Source: Nocardia anocheti
Lineage (GTDB): Bacteria; Actinomycetota; Actinomycetes; Mycobacteriales; Mycobacteriaceae
Reading direction: 5' to 3'
Assembly (NCBI RefSeq): GCF_029675105.1
Contig: NZ_JAQQFV010000007.1
Location: 248,001 to 312,000, forward strand
DNA: 64,000 nt
In this document: positions 6,677 to 15,362 of the stretch, piece by piece
Layout of the letters: every line of letters begins with the position of its first letter
How positions within the stretch are numbered: position 1 is the stretch's first letter
The notes under the pieces: generated by a model
The model's input: only the letters and a program-made list of their open reading frames with translations
Told to the model about the DNA's origin: nothing
The model's database searches: none
Translations under genes and position numbers: made by a program

Positions 6677-9019
6677 GTGTTCGAATTCACCGAGCGGCGC
6701 AGCCGCTGGGTGCTCGGCGTATTCGCGGTGCTCGCGCTGGTGCTCGGCGCACTCAGCCTCACCCTGTTCGACCGGGTGGACGGCGGCGGGTACACCGACC
6801 CCGGCAGCGAATCCAGCCGGGCGCTCACCGTCCTGCGCGACGAATTCGGGCAGGGCTCACCCAACCTGGTGCTGCTGGTGCAGACCGAATCCTCGGTCGA
6901 CGACCCCGAAACCGTCTCCGCGGCAACGGCATTGGTCGCCAACCTGCACGAGCGTGGCGGCGTCACCGATGTGGTGTCCTACTGGACCACCCACCAGCCC
7001 GCGCTGCGCAGCGTCGACGGCAAACAGGGTCTGATCGTCGCCAGCGTGCTCGGCACCGAACGCGAGATCGACGACACCGTCACCGACATCACCAACGACC
7101 TCAGCAGGCTGGAGGGTCCGCTGCGGGTCAGGGTCGGCGGCTTCGCCATGCTCATGCACGAGACCGTGCTGCAGAGCAAGACCGACATCGCCCGGGGCGA
7201 GGCGATCGCCTTCCCGCTCACCATGATCGCGCTGCTGTTCGTCTTCGGTGGGTTGGTCGCCGCGAGTCTGCCGCTGTTGGTCGCCGTCGTCACCGTCGTG
7301 CTGACGATGGGCGCGCTGTGGTTGCTGACGCTGATCGTGCCGCTCTCGGTGACCGCCACGAACGTGGCGACCCTGCTCGGGCTCGGCCTGGCCATCGACT
7401 ACAGCCTGCTGATCGTCAACCGCTTCCGTGACGAACTGGCCGCCGGACGCGGACCGGCCGGTGCGGTGGCCACGACCATGCGCACCGCGGGCCGCACCGT
7501 GGCCTTCTCCGCGCTCACCGTCGCCGTCGCCCTGGCCGGACTGCTGTTCTTCCCGCTGCTGGCGATCCGCTCGATGGGCTACGCCGGAATCGCCGTGGCC
7601 GCCCTGGCCGCGCTCGTGGCGCTGACCGTGCTGCCCGCCACCCTGCTGCTGCTCGGTTCCCGGGTCGACAAGGGCCAGCTGGGCTGGTGGTTCCTGCGGG
7701 CCCCGCGCCCGGCACCCGGCGAGGGCGCCTGGCACAAGCTGGCCACCGCCGTGATGCGCAAGCCGCTGCCCATCGGCCTGGCCGTGGCGGCGTTCCTGCT
7801 GCTGCTCGGCGCGCCCTTCCTCGGCGTGAAGCTCGGCTTCCCCGACGAGCGCACGCTGCCGGAGTCGATGAACTCCCGGCAGGTCACCGAGATCATCCAC
7901 CGCGACTTCAGCGAGAGCGACCAGAACACCCTCGTCGCGGTGCTGCCCGACAGCGCCTACAGCGCGGCCGGTCTCGACGCGATCGCGCGCGAACTGTCCG
8001 ACCTCGATGACGTGCGCCGCGTCGACACCGCCACCGGCAGCTACGCCCAGGGCGGCCTGCTGGCCGAACCCACCTCGGTCAACGCGCGCTTCCGCGCCGA
8101 GCGCGCCGCGTACCTGTCGATCGTGCCCGCCACCACCGACTCGCACGCCCTGGCCGCGCTGGTCGAGCAGGTGCGCGCGGTGCCGGTGTCGAGCGAACTG
8201 CTCGTCGGCGGCGTGGCGGCGGCCAATGTCGACTCCATCACCGCCATCGAGGACGCGCTGCCGTGGGCGCTGGGCTTCGTCATCGTGCTCATGCTGATCG
8301 TGCTGTTCCTGCTCACCGGCAGCGTGGTGCTGCCGGTGCTGGCGGTGATCCTGAGCGCGCTGAGCCTCACCGCGACCTTCGGCGCGCTGGTCTGGATCTT
8401 CCAGGACGGGCACCTGTCGGGGCTGCTGGGCTTCACCGTCACCGGTGACCTGTCGGCCACCGTGCCGGTGATGCTGTTCGCCGCGGCCTTCGGCCTGGCG
8501 ATGGACTACCAGGTGTTCCTGCTCTCGCGCATCCGCGAGGAATACGACCGCACCGGCAAGAACGAGACCGCCGTGGCGCTGGGGCTGGAACGGATCGGCC
8601 GCATCGTCACCGCCGCCGCCATCCTCATCTCGCTGGTGTTCCTGGGCTTCCTGGCCTCCGACATCACCTTCATGAAGGCCTTCGGCATCGGCCTGCCGCT
8701 GGCGGTCATCGTCGACGCCACCCTGGTGCGCGGCTTCCTGCTGCCCGCCGCGATGAAGCTGCTCGGCGACGCCAACTGGTACGCGCCGGAATTCCTGCGC
8801 CGTCTGCACGACCGCTTCGGCCTGGACGAGGGCGGACGCTCGCTGCCGGTCCGCGACCCGCTCGGAGTGACCGGGCGGCCCGCCGTCGAGGAGATCGTGG
8901 TGGTCGACCCGCTGGCCCGCGCCGAGGAGGCCCGCGCCGAAGCCGCCAGGGCCGAGGAGAGCGCCCGCGCCGAGACCGAACTCGCTCCCGCCGCCGGTAC
9001 CAGGGAGACCTCGGACTGA
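6677..9019 (+). CDS. MMPL family (RND-type) transporter
   Basis: This 780-residue membrane protein has two MMPL repeats, each with one N-terminal helix, a large periplasmic loop and a bundle of about five helices. The first bundle contains G-L-A-I-D-Y-S-L-L-I-V-N-R-F and the second G-L-A-M-D-Y-Q-V-F-L-L-S-R-I. These are the paired Asp-Tyr motifs that carry the proton in MmpL proteins. A GTG start was chosen because GAGGGAG lies eight bases upstream (6662-6668). The C-terminal 35 residues are Ala/Glu/Arg repeats predicted to be helical and cytoplasmic. It probably exports a lipid or hydrophobic compound; no adjacent lipid synthase identifies the cargo. It stands alone, followed by a perfect palindrome. 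Confidence 0.9.
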   Translation: MFEFTERRSRWVLGVFAVLALVLGALSLTLFDRVDGGGYTDPGSESSRALTVLRDEFGQGSPNLVLLVQTESSVDDPETVSAATALVANLHERGGVTDVVSYWTTHQPALRSVDGKQGLIVASVLGTEREIDDTVTDITNDLSRLEGPLRVRVGGFAMLMHETVLQSKTDIARGEAIAFPLTMIALLFVFGGLVAASLPLLVAVVTVVLTMGALWLLTLIVPLSVTATNVATLLGLGLAIDYSLLIVNRFRDELAAGRGPAGAVATTMRTAGRTVAFSALTVAVALAGLLFFPLLAIRSMGYAGIAVAALAALVALTVLPATLLLLGSRVDKGQLGWWFLRAPRPAPGEGAWHKLATAVMRKPLPIGLAVAAFLLLLGAPFLGVKLGFPDERTLPESMNSRQVTEIIHRDFSESDQNTLVAVLPDSAYSAAGLDAIARELSDLDDVRRVDTATGSYAQGGLLAEPTSVNARFRAERAAYLSIVPATTDSHALAALVEQVRAVPVSSELLVGGVAAANVDSITAIEDALPWALGFVIVLMLIVLFLLTGSVVLPVLAVILSALSLTATFGALVWIFQDGHLSGLLGFTVTGDLSATVPVMLFAAAFGLAMDYQVFLLSRIREEYDRTGKNETAVALGLERIGRIVTAAAILISLVFLGFLASDITFMKAFGIGLPLAVIVDATLVRGFLLPAAMKLLGDANWYAPEFLRRLHDRFGLDEGGRSLPVRDPLGVTGRPAVEEIVVVDPLARAEEARAEAARAEESARAETELAPAAGTRETSD

Positions 9020-9025
9020 AAGGCA

Positions 9026-9061
9026 ATGGGCGGCACCGACTGCGCAGTCGGTGCCGCCCAT
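9026..9061. terminator. 36-bp perfect palindrome between convergent genes
   Basis: The arms 9026-9043 and 9044-9061 are exact reverse complements with no unpaired centre. The palindrome begins 7 bp after the MMPL stop and ends 15 bp before the SDR stop, so a bidirectional terminator is the natural reading. Confidence 0.75.
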
Positions 9062-9075
9062 CGTCGATCGTGGGG

Positions 9076-9840
9076 TCAGATACCGCCGGTGGCGAGCAGG
9101 CCGCCGTCCACGCGCACGCAGTCGCCGGTGATCCAGGCCGCTTCGTCGGAGACCAGGAAGCCGATCAGGCGGGCCACGTCCTCCGGGGCGCCCAGGCGCT
9201 TGAGGGGGTAGGCGCTCGCGGCGCGCTCCTCGTCGGCGGAGAACAGCGCGTCGGCGAACTTGGTCTTCACCACGCCCGGCGCCACCGCGTTGACGCGGAT
9301 GTTCGGCCCCAGCTGCCAGGCCAACTCCTCGGTGAGCCGGATCAGCGCCGACTTGGACGCGCCGTAGGCCGAGATCACCCCCGAGGACCGGATGCCCGCC
9401 ACGCTGGCCACGTTCACCACCGCACCGCCGTGCTCGGCCATCCACGCGCGATAGGCCTGCTGCACATAGCCCAGCGCCGCCACCACGTTGACGTCGAAGA
9501 TCTTGCTGACCGCGCCCAGATCGGCGTCCATCAGCGAGCCGTAGACGGGGTTGATGCCGGTGTTGTTGATCAGGATGTCCAGCGAGCCGAACTCCGCGAC
9601 GGCCCGCGCCACCGCTTCGGCGCGCGCGTCGGCGTCGCCCGCGTTGCCCGCCAGCGTGCTCACCTGGCCCTTGTGGCCCAGCGCGCGCAGCTCGACCGCC
9701 GCGTCCTCGAGCGGCTCGGGTTTGCGGGCGGTGATCAGCACATTCGCGCCGCGGCGCAGCAGTTCGGCAGCGGTGGCCAGGCCGATGCCGCGGCTGGCGC
9801 CGGTGACGAGGGCAGTGCGGCCGAGAAGATCGGTAGTCAT
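9076..9840 (-). CDS. SDR family oxidoreductase
   Basis: This 254-residue classical short-chain dehydrogenase binds NAD(P)H through T-G-A-S-R-G-I-G near residues 14-21. It carries the structural N-N-T-G motif (normally N-N-A-G) and the catalytic Ser and Y-x-x-x-K (Y-G-A-S-K). The C-terminal motif G-D-C-V-R-V-D-G-G is typical of FabG-like enzymes. The start ATG at 9838-9840 is the only one giving the expected N-terminus. It is convergent with the MMPL gene and divergent from the ABC-F gene. In M. tuberculosis the neighbouring gene differs, so its substrate is not suggested by context. Confidence 0.9.
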   Translation of the reverse strand: MTTDLLGRTALVTGASRGIGLATAAELLRRGANVLITARKPEPLEDAAVELRALGHKGQVSTLAGNAGDADARAEAVARAVAEFGSLDILINNTGINPVYGSLMDADLGAVSKIFDVNVVAALGYVQQAYRAWMAEHGGAVVNVASVAGIRSSGVISAYGASKSALIRLTEELAWQLGPNIRVNAVAPGVVKTKFADALFSADEERAASAYPLKRLGAPEDVARLIGFLVSDEAAWITGDCVRVDGGLLATGGI

Positions 9841-9987
9841 GGCACGAGAGTAACCACGCTCACACCCGGCGGCGCCGGGTTCGGTCCTGTCGCGCCGCGG
9901 CGGTAAAATAGGTGGTTCTTGCCGTGGCCCGCGGTGCACCCTGGGCCTGCGCGGCGACCATCCTGTTCCGACACGAGGAGAAGCTCT

Positions 9988-11619
<1,632 letters not shown>

Positions 11620-11649
11620 TCCGTCAGGGCCCCGGAGTCAGGCGACATG

Positions 11650-11689
11650 GACACAGCCTGACGGCGTTTCGGGCGTGAAACGCTGTGTC
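11650..11689 (+). terminator. nested hairpin after the ABC-F gene
   Basis: An inner stem GCGTTTC (11664-11670) / GAAACGC (11677-11683) lies inside outer arms GACACAG (11650-11656) and TGTGTC (11684-11689). There is no clear T-run, so it may terminate transcription or protect the 3' end. Confidence 0.4.
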
Positions 11690-11795
11690 GCGACGGAACT
11701 CGCGGGGCGTCGGTGAGCTATCTCACTGTTTTCGTTGATCACCGGGAGCGGAGTGTCTAGCCTGGAATGAGCTGCTCGGCGACTCGGAGGAAGCC

Positions 11796-12065
11796 ATGAG
11801 CGACAGTGCGAGACAGGCCGCAAGGTCGGCCAAGGGAAAGACCGTAGGCAAGGCCGCGCTGGGAAAGGGCACCCGGGTGACGGGCAAGTCCCGTGACCGG
11901 TTGCAGTCCCAGCTGAAGAAGCAGTACGAGGCGGGAGCGAGCATCCGTTCCCTGGCCAGGGCCACCGGCCGCTCGTACGGCTTCATCCACAATGTGCTCG
12001 TCGAGTCACATGTCGAACTGCGCGGCCGTGGCGGGGCCAACCGCCGCAAGAATCCGGCCGACTGA
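11796..12065 (+). CDS. small helix-turn-helix protein (Rv1473A-like)
   Basis: This 89-residue basic protein has a lysine/serine-rich N-terminal 40 residues and then a compact HTH: Q-Y-E-A-G-A-S-I-R-S-L-A-R-A-T-G followed by S-Y-G-F-I-H-N-V-L. GGAGGAAG stands just ahead of the ATG. Position directly after the ABC-F gene matches Rv1473A of M. tuberculosis, annotated there as a possible regulator. The HTH resembles resolvase/Lsr2-type DNA-contacting helices more than a full repressor, so it may be a small nucleoid-associated or accessory DNA-binding protein (inference). Confidence 0.8.
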   Translation: MSDSARQAARSAKGKTVGKAALGKGTRVTGKSRDRLQSQLKKQYEAGASIRSLARATGRSYGFIHNVLVESHVELRGRGGANRRKNPAD

Positions 12066-12092
12066 GTTTGTGGCGGCTGGCGCCGCGGGTTC

Positions 12093-13052
12093 TCACCAGC
12101 CGGGCACGGCGCCGTCGCCGTGGACCAGCAGGTTCGCCAGGCTGGCGAACAGCGGTAGCCCGGTCTTGATCTCCAGGTAGGCGAACTGTCCCTGGGGGTT
12201 GACCTCGAGGAAGTAGTACTCGCCGTCGGCACCCAGGCGCAGATCGACCACGCCGAAGCTGAGCCCGAGCGCGCCCATCAGGGTCGCGAGGGACTTGCTG
12301 ATCGCGGCGGGCAGGCGTTCGTGCGCGAAGGCGACCGAGGTGTCGAGCCGCGAGTCGACCCGGCCGACCCCCGCCTGCGAGTCGATGCGCACGGCCCACT
12401 CGATGCCGTCGACCCACACCACCCGCAGATCGGCCTCGGCTTCCACATAGTCCTGGAAGGTGGTCGGGGTCGAGCGGATCGAGGCGAGCCGTTTCAGCTC
12501 GGGGCGGGTGATGATCCGGGTCTCGGAGAATTCGCCGCGACCGGTCCCGGTGCGCTTGTACACCACGGGGCCACACCGGGATTCGACGAAACTGCGGGCC
12601 TCGTCGGGATCGTTGGTGATCAGCGTCTCCGGGATGGTGAACCCGGCCCGCTGCGCCGTCTCTAGCTGCACGATCTTGCGGGCCGCCGTGCGTTCGGCGG
12701 CCGGATCGTTGACCCAGTAGGCCGGGATGGACCACAGCATGCCCTGGAGGAATCCGTCGCATTCGGCCTGGCGGAACTCGTCGTCGGCCGCGCGCACACC
12801 CTGGGGCACCCGACACGGATGCGGCCTGCGCCACCACACCGCGCGCACGTCGTCGAGCCCGTGGACGTGCGACATCGCGCGGTTGGTGCCCGCCTTGTCG
12901 AGCCGGAAACTGCCTGTCTCGGTGGGGAAGTCGCGCAGATCCAGCCGCAGGGGATCGAGCCGATGCTGGTCGCGCAGGGTGGCCGCGAGCGCGTCGGCAT
13001 GCAGGTCGTCGGTTTCGGAGACGATGAGCACGGCATCGGTCGCGCGTTCCAT
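12093..13052 (-). CDS. MvdC/MvdD-like ATP-grasp ligase
   Basis: This 319-residue protein (ATG chosen; a GTG at 13097 would add 15 residues and overlap the upstream gene by 32 bp) begins M-E-R-A-T-D-A-V-L-I-V-S, the first strand expected of the MvdD-type N-terminal domain. The middle has W-W-R-R-P near residue 75, a hallmark of MvdC/MvdD ligases. The C-terminal ATP-grasp half carries V-V-Y-K-R (ATP-binding Lys), F-Q-D-Y-V-E-A and the metal site V-D-L-R followed by F-L-E-V-N-P-Q-G-Q-F near residue 285. Relatives make omega-ester or amide crosslinks in RiPP precursors (microviridins/graspetides). The gene 13 bp upstream encodes a small protein that is a candidate partner. Confidence 0.85.
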   Translation of the reverse strand: MERATDAVLIVSETDDLHADALAATLRDQHRLDPLRLDLRDFPTETGSFRLDKAGTNRAMSHVHGLDDVRAVWWRRPHPCRVPQGVRAADDEFRQAECDGFLQGMLWSIPAYWVNDPAAERTAARKIVQLETAQRAGFTIPETLITNDPDEARSFVESRCGPVVYKRTGTGRGEFSETRIITRPELKRLASIRSTPTTFQDYVEAEADLRVVWVDGIEWAVRIDSQAGVGRVDSRLDTSVAFAHERLPAAISKSLATLMGALGLSFGVVDLRLGADGEYYFLEVNPQGQFAYLEIKTGLPLFASLANLLVHGDGAVPGW

Positions 13053-13065
13053 GGCCCGTGCCGCT

Positions 13066-13485
13066 TCAGTCGAGACTGTCGCAGTTGATGCCGTCACGGA
13101 AGGTGAACGTGGCGCCGCCGACGCCTCCGCGTTCGGCGATCCGCAGCCCGGTGGCCCAGCGGCGGGTGTCGCGGGTCAGCGACTCGTCACCGAGGGCCTC
13201 GGACGGATCGGTGGCCAGGGTGATGGGCCGCTCGACGAGTTCCACGCGCATCCGGCGGGTGAAATCGGCGGTGGCGCCGGGCCGGATGTCCACGCGCACC
13301 TCCCGCGCGCCCGCCTCGGCGCGATCCTCGATGAGCCGCAGGACATCCCGGCGATCGAAGGTCCAGGTGCCGCCCTCGACGCGGACGGAGATGTCGCGCT
13401 CGGACTCGGCCACCAGTAGTCCGCGCAGGGCGGGGCCCCGGTCCCGGGGCGACGCGGTAGCGGGGTGGTGGACGGCGTCGGTCAT
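13066..13485 (-). CDS. unknown 139-aa partner of the ATP-grasp ligase
   Basis: I do not recognise this protein. It starts at an ATG with GGAG nine bases upstream. Residues 20-95 look folded (alternating beta-type segments around T-W-T-F-D-R-R-D-V-L and V-R-V-D-I-R). The C-terminus, after a Gly-rich joint, ends in A-T-F-T-F-R-D-G-I-N-C-D-S-L-D, a short tail with Thr, Ser, Asp and one Cys. It stands immediately upstream of the ATP-grasp gene on the same strand, the usual precursor position in graspetide loci. It lacks the T-x-K-x-P-S-D core of microviridins and does not look like the small SAV_5884-type targets. It could be a precursor, a carrier or an unrelated regulator. Confidence 0.6.
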   Translation of the reverse strand: MTDAVHHPATASPRDRGPALRGLLVAESERDISVRVEGGTWTFDRRDVLRLIEDRAEAGAREVRVDIRPGATADFTRRMRVELVERPITLATDPSEALGDESLTRDTRRWATGLRIAERGGVGGATFTFRDGINCDSLD

Positions 13486-13547
13486 GGGTGTTCGCTCCGA
13501 TCTTGTCGTCTGCTCGCAATTTGCCAGAACCCCCGAAGGTGCTTCGG

Positions 13548-13553
13548 ATCATA
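13548..13553 (-). promoter_or_regulatory. -10-like element for the ATP-grasp pair
   Basis: TATGAT on the minus strand lies 62 bp before the start codon of the 139-residue protein. No convincing -35 is paired with it. The remaining upstream sequence to 13706 shows no other feature. Confidence 0.3.
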
Positions 13554-13706
13554 GCGCGAACGTGACCGCCGCCGAGCCGGTTCGCCAGATTTGCGGAGCG
13601 CCGGGCAAACCGCCGAGCGGCGCGTGATCCCCTTGCGGGAAGAGAATTTCGGGCAACCAGGACACCGATCCGCCCGTCACCTCGGCAATTGATCAGCAAA
13701 CGAAAA

Positions 13707-13768
13707 CGGCGACGGCGCGACGGGAGTCGCCGGGCAATTGCCCGGCGACTCCCGTCGCGCCGTCGCCG
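13707..13768 (-). terminator. 62-bp perfect palindrome terminator
   Basis: Arms 13707-13737 and 13738-13768 are exact reverse complements over 31 bp, centred on CAATTG. Read leftward it follows the thioesterase stop by 5 bp and is followed by TTTT (complement of 13703-13706), the layout of an intrinsic terminator with an unusually long stem. Confidence 0.85.
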
Positions 13769-13773
13769 GTGTT

Positions 13774-14193
13774 CTACAGACCGAGCAGTTCGGGGTGCTC
13801 GGCCAGGCCCTGGAAGTGTTGTCCCGGGTTCGGGACCAGCTTGCGGGTGGTGAGGTCCATGGCCCCGGCCACCACGGTGATCTCCGCGGCCACGGTGCCG
13901 TCGAGCTTGACGATGCGGTGGTGGAAGCGGAACACCTTCTCGCCCTCGCGCCACTCGGCCTCGCAGCTGACCGTCACCTCGTCGCCGCCGCGCAGCTCGC
14001 GCCTGTACTTGATGGTCGACTCCAGCACCACCGCGCCGATGCCGCTGGCCAGGAACTTGTCCTGCGGGATGCCCGCCGCGCGCAGCAGCTCCCAGCGGGC
14101 GTGCTCGCCGTACTGGTGGTAGACGGCGTGGTTGAGGTGGCCCTGGGTGTCGAGCTCGTAGCCGCGGACGAGGACCGGTACGGAGAACGTCAT
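13774..14193 (-). CDS. hotdog-fold acyl-CoA thioesterase
   Basis: This 139-residue protein has the 4HBT/YbgC-type signature Y-E-L-D-T-Q-G-H-L-N-H-A-V-Y-H-Q-Y near residues 12-28, where the Asp is the usual catalytic residue. Next come E-H-A-R-W-E near residue 31 and a final V-P-N-P-G-Q-H-F. Such enzymes hydrolyse short- or medium-chain acyl-CoA in the cytosol. The ATG at 14191-14193 gives the standard M-x-F-x-V-P-V start. It is a single gene followed by a long terminator palindrome; no neighbour points to a substrate. Confidence 0.88.
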   Translation of the reverse strand: MTFSVPVLVRGYELDTQGHLNHAVYHQYGEHARWELLRAAGIPQDKFLASGIGAVVLESTIKYRRELRGGDEVTVSCEAEWREGEKVFRFHHRIVKLDGTVAAEITVVAGAMDLTTRKLVPNPGQHFQGLAEHPELLGL

Positions 14194-14284
14194 ACGGTGT
14201 ACAACCGCCGACTTCGCCGCCGATGTTCCCGATCGCGGTGCAATCTCGGACACATCGGTGTCGCGGCGGGCATGACGGGCGCGG

Positions 14285-14779
14285 TCAGCGGCGCTGGGCG
14301 TTGCGCTCGGCCCACCAGGCGGGCGCGTCGATGAAGTGATTGTCGAATTCCTCCTGGGCGGCGACGAATTCGTCGTGCCCGGCCTCGCCGCGCAACAGTC
14401 GGTCGAGCAGCCGGAAGTACTCGAACCGCTGCACGCCCGGCATGAGCGCGATGAGGATGCGCGCGCCACTGTCGGGCGTGGCGCCGAAGGCGTGCGGCAT
14501 GTGTCGGGGCACGACCAGCGAGCCGCCCGCGCCGACGGTGAGGATCCGGTCGCCCGCCATGACCTGGAGTTCGCCGTCGGCGACGTAGAACAGCTCGTCG
14601 GACCGGGTGTGGTAGTGCGGTGCGGCGCCGTCGGCGCCCTGGGTCATGGTGACCTCGAGGGTGCTCACGGTGCCGTCGCTGGCGTTCGCGTCGGTGAGCA
14701 GGCGCATCCGGACGGCGTCGGTGCCCAGGGTCTCGGCGTCCTCGGGCTGGCAGAGGGCGATCTCGCGGGTGTTCGTCAT
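14285..14779 (-). CDS. cupin-domain protein
   Basis: This 164-residue single cupin has metal-site motif 1 (P-H-Y-H-T-R-S-D-E-L-F-Y-V at about residues 55-67, giving His, His and Glu) and motif 2 (P-R-H-M-P-H-A-F at about 92-99, giving the last His). The ATG has GGA seven bases upstream. It is divergent from the MarR gene with 66 bp between them, so the MarR protein probably controls it. The enzymatic role is unknown; many such cupins are quercetinase- or isomerase-like. Confidence 0.85.
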   Translation of the reverse strand: MTNTREIALCQPEDAETLGTDAVRMRLLTDANASDGTVSTLEVTMTQGADGAAPHYHTRSDELFYVADGELQVMAGDRILTVGAGGSLVVPRHMPHAFGATPDSGARILIALMPGVQRFEYFRLLDRLLRGEAGHDEFVAAQEEFDNHFIDAPAWWAERNAQRR

Positions 14780-14800
14780 GACCAATTCCGTTCGTCGGTT

Positions 14801-14824
14801 GATAATTCGCTACCGAACTATATC
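14801..14824. promoter_or_regulatory. candidate MarR operator between cupin and marR
   Basis: An imperfect dyad with GATA...TTCG on the left and CGAA...TATC on the right lies in the 66-bp intergenic region shared by the divergent genes. The arms differ by a two-base insertion, so the support is modest. Confidence 0.35.
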
Positions 14825-14845
14825 GCGTCGAATAGAATCTTGTCC

Positions 14846-15346
14846 ATGGATGAACCGATTCCGGATGCGGTGGACGTGATCGTCGGCCAGTGGCGGCGCG
14901 AGCGGCCCGACCTCGACCTCGACGCGATGGCCGTGTTCGGCAGGCTGGGCCGATTGCTCACGGTGGCGACCGCGCGCATCGAAGCGGTGTTCTCCGATCA
15001 CGGCCTGCAGCGCGGCGAGTTCGATGTGCTCGCGGCACTGCGCCGTTCGGGCGCGCCGTGCGAGCTCAACCCCTCGGTCCTTGCCGACACGCTGATGCTC
15101 TCGCGCGCCGGGATGACCGGCCGGATCGATCGGCTCGAGACCGCCGGGCTGGTGCGCCGGATCGCCGACCGGGTCGATCGCCGGGCCGTGCGCGTGGCAC
15201 TCACCGAGGCGGGCCGGGACCTGGTCGACACCGTCGTGGTGGCGCACACCGAGAACGAGACGGCCATGCTGTCGGTCCTCGCCCCCGCCGACCGCGCGGC
15301 CCTGGACCGCATCGCACGAGAACTCCTGCGGGAGTGGGAAACCTGA
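14846..15346 (+). CDS. MarR family transcriptional regulator
   Basis: This 166-residue winged-helix regulator has the recognition region L-N-P-S-V-L-A-D-T-L-M-L-S-R-A-G-M-T-G-R-I-D-R-L near residues 72-95, then the wing D-R-V-D-R-R-A-V-R-V. Both are standard for MarR proteins that release DNA on binding small, often aromatic, ligands. It starts at an ATG 66 bp from the divergent cupin gene and probably represses both. The ligand is not predictable. Confidence 0.9.
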   Translation: MDEPIPDAVDVIVGQWRRERPDLDLDAMAVFGRLGRLLTVATARIEAVFSDHGLQRGEFDVLAALRRSGAPCELNPSVLADTLMLSRAGMTGRIDRLETAGLVRRIADRVDRRAVRVALTEAGRDLVDTVVVAHTENETAMLSVLAPADRAALDRIARELLREWET

Positions 15347-15362
15347 TCGCGCCGACGGCGGA

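Noticed and set aside
6857..9445. Very long reading frame antisense to the MMPL gene
   Set aside because: It is a codon-position shadow of a high-GC gene, with Gln/Arg/His-rich low-complexity translation and no domain; the plus strand has a clear MMPL protein.
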